In this document: positions 40,233-48,801 of the stretch, piece by piece
Position numbering within the stretch: position 1 is the first letter of the stretch
Layout of the letters: the number at the start of each line of letters is the position of its first letter
Assembly: GCA_031553855.1 (NCBI GenBank)
Contig: JAVBKW010000010.1
Span: forward strand, 1 to 64,000
Length of the DNA: 64,000 nt
Source: RACS-047 sp031553855
Lineage (GTDB): Bacteria > Bacillota > Clostridia > Christensenellales > Pumilibacteraceae
Direction of reading: 5' to 3'
The notes under the pieces: model-generated
What the model saw: the letters and a program-made list of their open reading frames with translations, nothing else
Database searches by the model: none
What the model was told of the DNA's origin: nothing
Program-made: the position numbers and the translations under genes

Positions 40233-41204
40233 ATGATAGCACACGGTAATCAAATCAAGCTTTTTGCAGGCAACGCTAATAAAGAGCTGGCTAAAGACAT
40301 TGCGGACAAGCTTAAAATGAAACTCGCCGACGCGGAAGTAGGTAAGTTTTCCGACGGTGAGACAAGCGTACATATAGGCGAGACGGTTCGCGGCTGCGAC
40401 GTTTTCGTTATCCAGTCCACATCTTACCCCGTAAACGACAACCTTATGGAGCTGCTTGTTATGATAGACGCGCTCAGAAGAGCTTCCGCCGGACGCATCA
40501 CCGCAGTTATGCCGTATTTCGGCTATGCAAGGCAGGACCGTAAAGCCCGCGCAAGAGATCCTATCACCGCAAAGTTAGTCGCCGACCTTATCACAAGCGC
40601 AGGCGCGGACAGGGTGCTGACGATGGATCTGCACGCTCCCCAGCTGCAAGGCTTTTTTGATATCCCGGTGGATCACCTTTTAGGTATTCCCGTGCTTGCC
40701 AAAGAGCTTGTAAAGCAGTCTTTTATTAAGGACGCTCTTGAAAAGGACGAGCTTATTATAGTTTCGCCGGACGTAGGCTCCGTCGGCAGGGCAAGGCAGA
40801 TGGCACAGCGTCTGAACACGAATCTGGCTATCGTAGACAAACGCCGCCCTAAAGCCAACGTTATGGAGGTTATGAATATCGTCGGCGACGTTAAGGATAA
40901 GGTCTGCTTGTTAGTAGACGATATGATAGACACCGCCGGAACTATCTGCCAGGGCGCAAAAGCCCTCATCGAAGTCGGCGGCGCGAAAAAGGTCTACGCC
41001 TGCTGTACCCACGGAGTTCTGTCCGGCCCCGCTATCGAAAGGCTCGAAAGCTCGGTGCTTGAAAAAATCATTATCTTAGACACTATTGAAATGTCCGCTG
41101 AAAAGAAAATAGTTAAAGTTAAGGAAATAACGGTCGCGCCCGTATTTGCGGCGGCGATAGAAAGTATTTTTGCCGACTTGCCCGTGTCGAGGTTGTACGA
41201 ATAA
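40233..41204 (+). CDS. prs: Ribose-phosphate pyrophosphokinase
   Basis: A 323-residue protein. FAGNANKELAKDIADKL, PYFGYARQDRKARARDPITAKLVADL (ATP-site flexible region) and the PRPP motif LLVDDMIDTAGTICQGA near residues 226-242 are all present. It makes PRPP from ribose-5-phosphate for nucleotide, His and Trp synthesis. TTGGAGG precedes the ATG at a slightly long distance. glmU-prs order is conserved in Firmicutes. Confidence 0.96.
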   Translation: MIAHGNQIKLFAGNANKELAKDIADKLKMKLADAEVGKFSDGETSVHIGETVRGCDVFVIQSTSYPVNDNLMELLVMIDALRRASAGRITAVMPYFGYARQDRKARARDPITAKLVADLITSAGADRVLTMDLHAPQLQGFFDIPVDHLLGIPVLAKELVKQSFIKDALEKDELIIVSPDVGSVGRARQMAQRLNTNLAIVDKRRPKANVMEVMNIVGDVKDKVCLLVDDMIDTAGTICQGAKALIEVGGAKKVYACCTHGVLSGPAIERLESSVLEKIIILDTIEMSAEKKIVKVKEITVAPVFAAAIESIFADLPVSRLYE

Positions 41205-41296
41205 ATTATGCCTTCCGGCGGCTACGCTCCGGCATTGTTTGTGCGGATATAATTATATCCTTATAAAAAAGATAGCGGTAGAAACATAAATAAAAG

Positions 41297-41338
41297 AAAA
41301 AGACGCTTTGCAATTATCCTGCAAAACGTCTTTTTTTG
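41297..41338. terminator. Bidirectional terminator between prs and spoIIID
   Basis: AAAAAGACGCTTTGCA and TGCAAAACGTCTTTTT pair with one mismatch and are flanked by A- and T-runs, serving both convergent genes. Confidence 0.85.
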
Positions 41339-41339
41339 G

Positions 41340-41591
41340 TTATTTTTCCGATCTATATTTTTCTTTGGTTGCCATTCCGCCTCTTATGTGGCGTTCAGAC
41401 ATATTAAAGTCGAGTATTTCCTTAACCTCGTAGAACTTATCTAAATCGATTTGCTTTAGCCTTTCCGTAACGTCTTTGTGAACCGTACTTTTGCTCACCC
41501 CGTAAACCTTAGAAACGTCCCTGACTGTCGCTTTGGTTTTAATAATATAGCCGGCAAGTTTTATAGCGCGTAGAACGATGTGCTGTTTCAT
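41340..41591 (-). CDS. spoIIID: Sporulation transcription factor SpoIIID
   Basis: An 83-residue HTH protein: ATVRDVSKVYGVSKSTVHKDVTERL (helix-turn-helix, about residues 21-45) and MSERHIRGGMATKEKYR (C-terminal helix). Length and both motifs fit SpoIIID, the mother-cell regulator that acts after sigma-E. ATG is preceded by GGAAGG. Confidence 0.93.
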   Translation of the reverse strand: MKQHIVLRAIKLAGYIIKTKATVRDVSKVYGVSKSTVHKDVTERLKQIDLDKFYEVKEILDFNMSERHIRGGMATKEKYRSEK

Positions 41592-41712
41592 AGTCTGACC
41601 TTCCTACCATTAGTGTTATAACTTATGATAGAAAAACCGCTTTTATGACAATTATCGACAAAATACAGCCTAAAAAACAAAAGGCGCCGGTCAAATTTCC
41701 GTCGCCTTTCGT

Positions 41713-41872
41713 TATCAAGAAGCATTTGGGGAAATGGAAGCTTGCTTACATTTCCATAAATGCGCCCGCCGCAAAAGGTTTAAAACCCCGCAGTCTTTGC
41801 TGCGGAATGCGCGGCGTTGCCGCGCGGGTGCAGGGCTCTGCCCTGCGGTTTAAAACCTTTTATATTTTATTT
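41713..41872 (+). repeat. Dispersed double-hairpin repeat, copy B
   Basis: TATCAAGAAGCATT, then a first hairpin with arms CATTTGGGGAAATGGAAGC and GCTTACATTTCCATAAATG. The shared GCGCCCGCCGCAAAAGG block follows, then an outer stem AAAAGGTTTAAAAC...GTTTAAAACCTTTT. Its right end runs into the 3' end of the minus-strand gene at 41850. Confidence 0.75.
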
Positions 41873-42272
41873 TTTTTTTGCCGTATGTAGCTTTCACAAA
41901 TTCAACTGCGGCTTTATATGCTTCTTTTTGCTTGACCTTGTCTACAATCTTGCCCGATGAAAAGGTAAAATTGCCGAGCGTGCTTCTTATCGTGAGCGTC
42001 CCCATCGACAATTGCGCTTTTGTGATTTGCTCGGCGGGAATATTATTGTAGGATTGCTTATAGTCGCCCGTTTTTTCGATGTCAAAAATTTTAATTCCGG
42101 CAGAGTTTATCGAAATCAGGTATCGCTGCGCTTTCGCCATCGCGATCGCCGCGCCTATCGCGCCGAACAGCGCGCCGCTCATATTTGCGCTGTCCATTGC
42201 CCTGAGGCAGATATCGCCGTCTTTGATAAGCCCTATTTTCTTGAGCGAGGCGAGCAGTTCTTCATTTTCCAT
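41850..42272 (-). CDS. Uncharacterised protein with PH-like fold
   Basis: A 140-residue protein. The N-terminal part holds a short Gly/Ala-rich, possibly amphipathic segment (GALFGAIGAAIAMAKA, residues 33-48). Beta-strand-rich sequence follows (RYLISINSAGIKIFDI, ITKAQLSMGTLTIRST) that looks like a YcxB/PH-type domain. No named family. The ATG has GGGGG upstream. The last five codons and the TAA lie inside dispersed repeat copy B. Confidence 0.6.
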   Translation of the reverse strand: MENEELLASLKKIGLIKDGDICLRAMDSANMSGALFGAIGAAIAMAKAQRYLISINSAGIKIFDIEKTGDYKQSYNNIPAEQITKAQLSMGTLTIRSTLGNFTFSSGKIVDKVKQKEAYKAAVEFVKATYGKKKIKYKRF

Positions 42273-42422
42273 TTTAGTTTACCCCCATATAGTTTTGATG
42301 AAATAATAATATCATTTTAAGCGATTATTTGTCAATATCTATTTACTTTTGTTTAATATTACTGTATAATTAACTCAATCATAGTCTTATTTTAGCAAAC
42401 TAAATTTAAAAATGAGGTGCTT

Positions 42423-42989
42423 ATGGACAAAATCAAAGGCTATTTATTCGGGTTTGCCGCGTCGCTTGCAGGTGTTGCGCTGTGGGTTTTTCTTGCAAAT
42501 GTTCTGGGGATCATCGCGGGAATCGCCGGAGCGGTAATGGGAATTTTATTCTTGCTGGTTTATAAAAAGATGACCGGTGAGGAAAAATCTTCTGTCATTA
42601 CCTACATAATCGGCGGCGTGATCATTCTTGTTGACATTTTCTTAGCGGAGATCATTTCTTTGGCTATTGTCGGGGCTTCATACGATGTCGGTTTAGCTGA
42701 ATTAATGGCGTATTCGGAAATACAATCCGCAATGCTTCAGGATATTTTGGTCGGCTTATTATTGTCTATGCTGGTTTACGTAGGGTATATCGTTTCGCTG
42801 AACCGCAAAGCAAATCAGGCTCTTGCAAAAAACAAGGTCCGGACGGATGCTTTCGGAAACACCGTTAACGACGTAAACAATACCGGCGCAAAGGTAGTAG
42901 AGTCTTATACGGCGGCGGACGAAACTGCGGCGACTCAAAGCGCGGAAGAAACTGCGGCTGCTGAAACTGCGGAAGAAAACGCAGAATAA
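42423..42989 (+). CDS. Membrane protein with acidic Ala/Glu-rich tail
   Basis: A 188-residue protein with about four membrane helices (residues 7-30, 33-50, 60-85, 107-127). A C-terminal tail built of repeated AAETAEE-type segments follows. ATG 42423 follows GAGGTG; an in-frame GTG two codons upstream is less likely. No family recognised. A terminator follows. Confidence 0.65.
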   Translation: MDKIKGYLFGFAASLAGVALWVFLANVLGIIAGIAGAVMGILFLLVYKKMTGEEKSSVITYIIGGVIILVDIFLAEIISLAIVGASYDVGLAELMAYSEIQSAMLQDILVGLLLSMLVYVGYIVSLNRKANQALAKNKVRTDAFGNTVNDVNNTGAKVVESYTAADETAATQSAEETAAAETAEENAE

Positions 42990-43014
42990 AATAAATTTAA
43001 CTATATATAGTTTA

Positions 43015-43048
43015 AAAACGGAAGGCATTTTTTGCCCTCCGTTTTTTA
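43015..43048. terminator. Terminator after the 42423 gene
   Basis: AAAACGGAAGGCA pairs with TGCCCTCCGTTTT (one mismatch), followed by TTAATTTT. Confidence 0.85.
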
Positions 43049-43130
43049 ATTTTCGTCGCCTTTTACAATAGTTATTTGTTTTTTGCCGCACTCAAGCCCG
43101 TATATGACCCATTGCCTGAGACACCCCTTT

Positions 43131-43865
43131 TTAATTTTCGTCGCCCTTTACAATATACTTATCCCACAAATTATACCGCTCAGGATGTGTGATAGCCGAG
43201 TGGATGCGGTCTTTTGCAAAGGGTATATCTTTGCAAAGGGTCTTAATAAGGTTTTTCATATATTCTCGCTGCGTGGCGTGGTTTGCAGGGCAGGGGTTGA
43301 AAAGCACAGGCAGGTCTTTGGCCTCGCCTATTATATCCTTTTCAAACGTGTATATAAAGGGGCGTATCATAGTTACGCCGGATTTATCCATAAAGCTGTA
43401 GGGAGCGAACGTCGAAAGGCGGCCCTCGTAGATAAGAGAGAGCAGCAGCGTTTCGGAAAGGTCGTCGGCGTGGTGGCCAAGAGCCAGCTTGTTAAAGCCG
43501 AAATTATTCACGCACGAATTGAGCGCGCCCCGCCGCATTTTAGAGCAAAGCGAGCAGGGATTTTTTTCCTTGCGCTCGTCGAAAATTATCGGCCCTATTT
43601 GCGTGTGTTCGATATGGTAGTCCACGTCAAGGTCGCGGCAGAACTGAATCAGGTGCGAAAAGTCCGCCCCCAGCCCTAAATCGACGGTAACGGCTTTAAG
43701 CTCAAATTTGTCAGGCGAAAAACGCTGATAATTTTTAAGCGCCTTTGTGAGCAGGAGGCTGTCCTTGCCGCCGGAAAGCCCGACGACTATTTTGTCGCCG
43801 TCCTGAATCATTTTATAGTCGGTAATTGCCCGACGCATAGACGAGAGTATGTTTTGCATAGACAT
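43131..43865 (-). CDS. TtcA/TtuA-family tRNA sulfurtransferase
   Basis: A 244-residue PP-loop ATPase. VVGLSGGKDSLLL (residues 27-39) is the adenylation loop; the CSLCSKMRRG pair (CxxC, about residues 102-111) and the Cys in NPCPANH (about 190-196) are the three cluster ligands of the TtcA/TtuA group. ALGHHADDLSET is the HHxxD region. It would thiolate a tRNA base; position 32 cytidine is the best known target. The ATG at 43865 lies six bases after a -10 box, and an ATG two codons later is possible. Confidence 0.82.
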   Translation of the reverse strand: MSMQNILSSMRRAITDYKMIQDGDKIVVGLSGGKDSLLLTKALKNYQRFSPDKFELKAVTVDLGLGADFSHLIQFCRDLDVDYHIEHTQIGPIIFDERKEKNPCSLCSKMRRGALNSCVNNFGFNKLALGHHADDLSETLLLSLIYEGRLSTFAPYSFMDKSGVTMIRPFIYTFEKDIIGEAKDLPVLFNPCPANHATQREYMKNLIKTLCKDIPFAKDRIHSAITHPERYNLWDKYIVKGDEN

Positions 43866-43871
43866 AGGTTC

Positions 43872-43901
43872 ATTATAGTTTTAAACGCTCTAAGATGTCA
43901 A
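43872..43901 (-). promoter_or_regulatory. Promoter giving a leaderless transcript (TtcA-like)
   Basis: On the minus strand TTGACA (43901-43896), 18 bases, TATAAT (43877-43872), six bases, ATG. Confidence 0.75.
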
Positions 43902-44007
43902 GGAAACGCGCATAATCCGGCCGCTTTTTACGCACGCAGCTCAAGCGTATGCTCTTGCATTGCTCTGACGTTGCGCCCTGACATAAAAAAATCTTAATAT
44001 TAAACGG

Positions 44008-44036
44008 TTGACTTAAAATTGTGATTCATATATAAT
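44008..44036 (+). promoter_or_regulatory. Promoter of rpmH
   Basis: TTGACT (44008-44013), 17 bases, TATAAT (44031-44036); leader of about 36 bases with AAGGAAAAGGTG. Confidence 0.75.
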
Positions 44037-44078
44037 AAAAAATGCAAGTTATTTAATTTAAGGAAAAGGTGCATAATT

Positions 44079-44231
44079 ATGAAAAGGACTTACCAGCCCA
44101 AAAAAAGGACTAAATCTAAGGTACACGGCTTCAGAGCCAGAATGAAAACCGCAGGCGGAAGAAACGTTTTATCGAGAAGGCGCAGAAAGGGCAGAAAGAA
44201 TATTTCTCCCAAACCCCTCGGATCTAACTAA
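44079..44231 (+). CDS. rpmH: 50S ribosomal protein L34
   Basis: A 50-residue very basic protein, MKRTYQPKKRTKSKVHGFRA at its start and RRRRKGRKNISPKP near its end. The ATG has AAGGAAAAGGTG upstream. The C-terminus is a few residues longer than usual (GSN end). L34 lies deep in the 50S subunit. It heads the conserved rpmH-rnpA-yidD-yidC-jag group. Confidence 0.97.
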   Translation: MKRTYQPKKRTKSKVHGFRARMKTAGGRNVLSRRRRKGRKNISPKPLGSN

Positions 44232-44311
44232 GTTTGTACGCTGTTATAGAGTCGTTGGATAGTCAATGGCTCTATATAAGTATTTAGAACACTATTTAAG
44301 AAGATTTTAAA

Positions 44312-44665
44312 ATGCTTCCAAAAATCAACAGACTTACAAAACGGGGCTCGTTCACGTACGTATACAACAAGGGCAAGCGCAATTGGGCGGGGCTCATATC
44401 GCTTGTGTACGTAAGGTCTAAGACGTTAAGGATAGGCTTTTGCGTACCTAATAAAGTGGGCAAAGCCGTTGTGCGAAACAAGGTCAAGCGCCGTTTAAGG
44501 GCAGTATGCCGTTTGCTTTCTTCCTCGCTCGAACCGGTTCAGGCGGTCATAAGCGCCAAAGTCGGTGCGGGAGAGCTTAGCTACAAGGAAATTGAAGGTT
44601 TAGTCTATAAACTTTTTTCAAATGCGGCGCTGCTAAAAACAGAGCCTGAAAAAAAGGCTGATTGA
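44312..44665 (+). CDS. rnpA: Ribonuclease P protein component
   Basis: A 117-residue protein: KRGSFTYVYNKGKRNW and GFCVPNKVGKAVVRNKVKRRLRAVCR (the RNR motif helix) are diagnostic. It assists the RNase P RNA in tRNA 5' maturation. Its stop overlaps the yidD start by one base. Confidence 0.95.
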   Translation: MLPKINRLTKRGSFTYVYNKGKRNWAGLISLVYVRSKTLRIGFCVPNKVGKAVVRNKVKRRLRAVCRLLSSSLEPVQAVISAKVGAGELSYKEIEGLVYKLFSNAALLKTEPEKKAD

Positions 44666-44946
44666 TGAAAAAGAAAACCCGTATTTTTTTGAATATCATA
44701 ACTTTCAAATGGTTATTTTTGGGGCTTGTTATTTTCTACAAGAAATGTATCTCGCCGCTTTTGCCGAACGTTTGCATCTACTATCCCTCGTGTTCTTCCT
44801 ATATGTTTGAGGCGATAGAGAAGTTCGGAGTACTAAAGGGCACTTTATTGGGAACTAAGAGGATTTTGCGTTGCGTGCCGTGGAAAGAAGGAGGCTTCGA
44901 TCCCGTTCCCGACAATCCCAAAGGAGATATGAAATGGCTTTTTTAA
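44665..44946 (+). CDS. yidD: Membrane protein insertion efficiency factor YidD
   Basis: A 93-residue protein. YKKCISPLLPNVCIYYPSCSSYM and RCVPWKEGGFDPVP are the YidD signatures. The ATG overlaps the rnpA stop (TGATG), and the end overlaps the yidC start by 13 bases, so the three genes are translationally coupled. It has an N-terminal amphipathic segment that lies on the inner leaflet. Confidence 0.93.
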   Translation: MKKKTRIFLNIITFKWLFLGLVIFYKKCISPLLPNVCIYYPSCSSYMFEAIEKFGVLKGTLLGTKRILRCVPWKEGGFDPVPDNPKGDMKWLF

Positions 44947-46232
44947 ACTTTTTTTCCGCGCTGGCGACGAATATTCCCGAGCCGGGCGGATTATGGGAAA
45001 TCCTGCTTTTTAAGGTTTTCGACTTTGTTTCCCATTACGGCTGGAGGGTTATCGTTTTCACGATCTGCCTAAAGCTTGTCCTCTCGCCGCTCGACATTTT
45101 CCAGCGCGTCAAGATGCGCAAAAATCAGAAGATAACCGAACGTATCAAGCCGGAGATGGAAAAGCTTCAGCAGCAATACGGCAGTAATAAACAGGTTTTA
45201 TCGCAAAAACAGATGGAGCTCAATAAAAAAGAGGGTTTCAGCTATTTTTCCGCGTGCCTGCCTATGATTTTAACGCTCGTTATTTTTATAACGCTCTTTA
45301 ACGGCCTTAGAAATATGAGCCAATACAAGTCTATGGAGCAGTACCTTTATATGTACGACGCCTACTCTCAAACTTACGACGTTGAGATGAAGGCCGCCGG
45401 GTTTGATTTTACTTCTACCGGCAGAGACGGCAATAAAATGCTTGATAAGGACGGCAACGAGTATTTCGATTATGTGCTTAACGCAGACGGAGAACTAAGG
45501 GTCGATTATACGACCGGTACTGCAGAGCAGGCTGAACAAGCATATAAAAACGCAAGCGTAAGCGCGGCGGTGAGTAAGGCGCAGGACGAAGTGGTCAAGG
45601 TCTATAACGAAGAACTCAAAGTAGGGTTCTTCTGGATAAAAAATATCTGGTCGCCGGACGTTCCCTGGAAAAAACCGATTTTGGACCAAAAAGAGTTTGA
45701 AACGGGCCTTGGCAACTATGCTACTAAACCCGAAAAGTCCGGGCTCACAACGGGTCAGCTTTCTACGGCTATCAAGGATTATTCTATCGTTACCTTAAAG
45801 CTTTATAAAGATCCCTCAAACAAGACAAACGGTTTCTTAGTGCTGCCGATACTTTCAGTCGGCCTTTCGTTCTTGAGTCAGTTTATAACCACCCGCCAGC
45901 AGAAAAAAAGCGGACAAACGGCCGGAGAGGGGACGACGGCTGCAAGCAGTATGAAAATAATGATGTGGATGATGCCGATAATGATGGGTTTTTTCGCAAT
46001 CGGCTACACCTCCGTATTCACTATCTATATTATAACAAACTCCGCCACGACCCTTCTTATAAACTTAGGCACCTCGTTCCTTTTAACGCAGCTGGACAAG
46101 CGCAATTTCGATAAAACCGAAGTAGTTAAGGAACGCTCTGAGGGCAGGAAAGCAAAAAAAGAGAAAGGCTCCGCGGAAGTTATCGTAAGGTACGGCAGAC
46201 CCGACCCTAACGATAAGAATAAGAAAGAATAA
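44934..46232 (+). CDS. yidC: Membrane protein insertase YidC
   Basis: A 432-residue YidC/Oxa1 protein. ATG 44934 follows AAAGGAG; upstream frame codons belong to yidD. Helices occur near residues 20-55 (WRVIVFTICLKLVLSPLDIF with the hydrophilic groove Arg/Lys neighbourhood), then 100-125, 290-310 and 345-385. An unusually long extracytoplasmic insertion of about 140 residues (130-275) lies between helices. The C-terminal tail is Lys-rich and could contact ribosomes. It inserts membrane proteins alone or with Sec. Confidence 0.93.
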   Translation: MAFLNFFSALATNIPEPGGLWEILLFKVFDFVSHYGWRVIVFTICLKLVLSPLDIFQRVKMRKNQKITERIKPEMEKLQQQYGSNKQVLSQKQMELNKKEGFSYFSACLPMILTLVIFITLFNGLRNMSQYKSMEQYLYMYDAYSQTYDVEMKAAGFDFTSTGRDGNKMLDKDGNEYFDYVLNADGELRVDYTTGTAEQAEQAYKNASVSAAVSKAQDEVVKVYNEELKVGFFWIKNIWSPDVPWKKPILDQKEFETGLGNYATKPEKSGLTTGQLSTAIKDYSIVTLKLYKDPSNKTNGFLVLPILSVGLSFLSQFITTRQQKKSGQTAGEGTTAASSMKIMMWMMPIMMGFFAIGYTSVFTIYIITNSATTLLINLGTSFLLTQLDKRNFDKTEVVKERSEGRKAKKEKGSAEVIVRYGRPDPNDKNKKE

Positions 46233-46378
46233 AATAGTTAAAAAATTTTTATTCAGCGTTTTTCTAAAGCAGTCCCTTATTCACATTCTTGTAAAAAAAC
46301 AAATCAACAAAAATTTATTTATACCGATCGGCCGGCGTCAGAGCGGATTCCGGCAAAAATAGGGAGAATATCTAAACT

Positions 46379-47290
46379 ATGAAAAGAACTATTGAGGCAA
46401 CCGGCAAAAAAGTTGACGACGCTATAAACGAGGCTCTGCGCGTTTTAGGCGTTTCGATATCCGACGACGACGTTGAGGTGAAAATCATCAGCCACGGAGG
46501 CTTTTTAAAAAAAGCTAAAGTTGAAGTGTCCGTAGGAAAAGACGACCTTGTAAAAGCGGTAGTTAAAGCGGAAGTAAAGCCCGCTCCGGCAAAAGCGGAA
46601 GTTAAGGCGGAAGTAAAGCCCGCTCCGGTAAAAGCGGAAGCTAAGGCGGAAGTAAAGCCCGCTCCGGCAAAAACGGAAGTCAAGGCGGAAGTAAAGCCCG
46701 CCCCGGCGAATAAACCGTTCAACAGAAACGAGAATAACGACAAGAGCGCGCAAAAGAGGCCGGAGCAACATCAAAGGCCCGATAACGGCTTTAAAAAAGA
46801 CAAAAAGCATGAGGATCGCCCGATCGTCAGCGCGCCTGTAAATAAAGAGCATACCGATAAATGCGAAGCGTTCTTAGACGGGCTTTTAAAGCTTGTCGGC
46901 ATCGACGGCAAAGCGGTTTTGACTGTAGACAACGGAATCAACGCAGTAATAGATACGCAGGACAGCGCGATCATAGGCTACCGCGGAGAGGTTCTCGACG
47001 CCTTCCAGTACCTGACCAGCCTTATTTTGAACGATTCGGATAATAAGCATGTCCGTTTTTCGCTGGACGCTCTTAACTATCGCGAAAAGCGCATCGAAAC
47101 GCTTAAAAGGCTTGCTTTTAAGATGGCGGATAAGGCAATGGCCAACAATAAAAGAGTTTCGCTTGAGCCTATGAGCAGCGCGGAAAGGCGCATAATTCAT
47201 GCGGCGCTCTCTGAAAACGATAATATAACAACCCGCAGCGAAGGCCACGAGCCCAACCGCCGCGTCGTTATCCTTCCTGTCAGAAAGTAA
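46379..47290 (+). CDS. jag: Jag/KhpB RNA-binding protein with a repeat linker
   Basis: A 303-residue protein: Jag_N domain residues 1-55 (KRTIEATGKKVDDAINEALRVLG), KH-II domain about 160-240 (ALNYREKRIETLKRLA at its end), and R3H domain about 245-300 (SAERRIIHAALSEN, EPNRRVVI). Between them residues 60-120 contain four tandem 13-residue units of the type AEVKPAPAKAEVK. KhpB binds RNA together with KhpA and affects cell division and wall synthesis. It follows yidC as in most Firmicutes. Confidence 0.93.
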   Translation: MKRTIEATGKKVDDAINEALRVLGVSISDDDVEVKIISHGGFLKKAKVEVSVGKDDLVKAVVKAEVKPAPAKAEVKAEVKPAPVKAEAKAEVKPAPAKTEVKAEVKPAPANKPFNRNENNDKSAQKRPEQHQRPDNGFKKDKKHEDRPIVSAPVNKEHTDKCEAFLDGLLKLVGIDGKAVLTVDNGINAVIDTQDSAIIGYRGEVLDAFQYLTSLILNDSDNKHVRFSLDALNYREKRIETLKRLAFKMADKAMANNKRVSLEPMSSAERRIIHAALSENDNITTRSEGHEPNRRVVILPVRK

Positions 47291-47315
47291 ATTTTTATAA
47301 AGAGTTTTAGCGGGA

Positions 47316-47354
47316 GCTGTCTCACGAGAAAAAAACTCGTGAGACAGCCCCTTT
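47316..47354 (+). terminator. Terminator after jag
   Basis: GCTGTCTCACGAG (47316-47328) pairs perfectly with CTCGTGAGACAGC (47336-47348), followed by CCCTTTTTC. Confidence 0.9.
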
Positions 47355-47387
47355 TTCTTGTTTTTTGTGTTATTATAAAAGGTAATA

Positions 47388-47984
47388 ATGAAAAAAAAGT
47401 TTTACAGTTTTCTAAGCTTATTGCTCGGCGTCGCGGGGATCGTTGTTGCCGGAATATTTAAAGAGGCGCTCGGTAAAAGCTACCGGATAGTCCTTATTAT
47501 TTCAGTTATCGTAATTTTAGTCAGCGCGATAGAAATGTACGTGCTTGTGCGAAGAAAAGATATAGCGGGCACGGAACCGGATGAAAAGGAGCTGCCCGAG
47601 TACCGGCGCAAAAAGGCCATAATGTCGCGCCCCGAAATTGATTGCTTTTCGCTCTTATCGCAGCTTTTCGGCGAAAAATATCTTATTCTTCCGCAGGTCG
47701 CGCTGCATACGGTTATAGATAAGCTCACGCAGAACAGCTACCGCAGCGAGCTTTTCCGCGTCGCCGATTTTTGCCTTTGCGACAAAGAAACCTTCGCTCC
47801 GCTGCTTTTGATAGAACTCAACGACAGCTCTCACAACCGCGCCGACCGCATCGAACGCGACAAAAAGGTTGCGCTCATATGCGAACGCGCAGATTTACCG
47901 ATGATAGTTTTTACGCTCCAGGAGCTTAGCGATACACAGTTTGTCCGCAAGTCGGTACAAAAAAATGTTTTAAAAAAAGGCTGA
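47388..47984 (+). CDS. Membrane-anchored DUF2726 protein
   Basis: A 198-residue protein. Two N-terminal membrane helices (residues 8-25 and 31-53) precede a DUF2726 domain (about residues 80-190): RPEIDCFSLLSQLFG, ILPQVAL, RVADFCLCD and LLLIELNDSSHN, followed by RDKKVALICERADLPMIVF. The fold is PD-(D/E)xK-like and the D/E residues are present. The function is unknown; nuclease activity is an inference from the fold. Confidence 0.75.
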   Translation: MKKKFYSFLSLLLGVAGIVVAGIFKEALGKSYRIVLIISVIVILVSAIEMYVLVRRKDIAGTEPDEKELPEYRRKKAIMSRPEIDCFSLLSQLFGEKYLILPQVALHTVIDKLTQNSYRSELFRVADFCLCDKETFAPLLLIELNDSSHNRADRIERDKKVALICERADLPMIVFTLQELSDTQFVRKSVQKNVLKKG

Positions 47985-48044
47985 ACCGTAAACAATCATT
48001 TACGATTTGCCGAATCATACTTGACTAAAACGGAGGTATTATAA

Positions 48045-48800
48045 ATGGAATGGATTGAATATTTCAATCAGCTCGATTTTTCAACGAAACTGTATTATAT
48101 AGTGATCATTGCATTCATTCCGGTAATGATTTTGGGCATTTATACGCAGTATAAGGTCAATTCTACCTTTAAAAAGTATTCTTCCTCTGCAAGCTTAAGC
48201 GGTATTACGGGCTCGCAGGCGGCAAGGCAGATGCTGGATGAAAACGGGCTGAGCCACGTTATGGTCCAGCGAACGCCCGGTAAGCTTACGGATCATTACG
48301 ACCCCAAAAGCGATATAATTTTCCTATCCGACTCAACCTTTGACTCTCCGACCGTCGCGGCCGTAGGGGTGGCCTGCCACGAGGCGGGGCACGCCGTTCA
48401 GCATAACGAAAACTATATACCCGCAAAGGTGCGTATGGCGATAGTGCCGGTAGTCAATTTTTCTTCCCGCATCTTTTTTCCCATTATGATAATTGGCCTG
48501 TTTTTGAATTTACTGGTCGAGGACCCGTTTATCGGCAACGTCGTTCTCTACATTTCGCTTGCGCTTTTCGGAATGTCTACGCTTTTTATGCTCATCACTC
48601 TTCCCACAGAATTCAACGCAAGCAAGCGCGCGCTTCATTACGTGAAGGATTGCGGCTCGTTTTCGGGCGAAGAGGCCGCCAGCGCCCGAAAAGTCCTCTC
48701 CGCCGCCGCAATGACCTACGTCGCCTCTTTCTTAATGTCGCTGTTGCAGCTGCTAAGATACGTCGCAATCATATTAATGAGGACTCGCCGCAGAAAATAA
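48045..48800 (+). CDS. YugP-type zinc metallopeptidase
   Basis: A 251-residue membrane protein. HEAGH at about residues 109-113 (GVACHEAGHAVQH) is the zinc-peptidase motif of the Zn_peptidase_2 family. Helices lie at about residues 15-35, 130-165 and 165-190, with a further one near the C-terminus. FNASKRAL is a conserved family segment. Substrates are unknown. GGAGG precedes the ATG. Confidence 0.85.
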   Translation: MEWIEYFNQLDFSTKLYYIVIIAFIPVMILGIYTQYKVNSTFKKYSSSASLSGITGSQAARQMLDENGLSHVMVQRTPGKLTDHYDPKSDIIFLSDSTFDSPTVAAVGVACHEAGHAVQHNENYIPAKVRMAIVPVVNFSSRIFFPIMIIGLFLNLLVEDPFIGNVVLYISLALFGMSTLFMLITLPTEFNASKRALHYVKDCGSFSGEEAASARKVLSAAAMTYVASFLMSLLQLLRYVAIILMRTRRRK

Positions 48801-48801
48801 C

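Noticed and set aside
43155..43170. DnaA-box-like CTTATCCCACAA
   Set aside because: It is a single imperfect match inside the TtcA-like coding sequence with no further boxes nearby.
43083..43679. 198-codon plus-strand frame
   Set aside because: It is the antisense of the TtcA-like gene, which has complete PP-loop and cysteine motifs on the minus strand.
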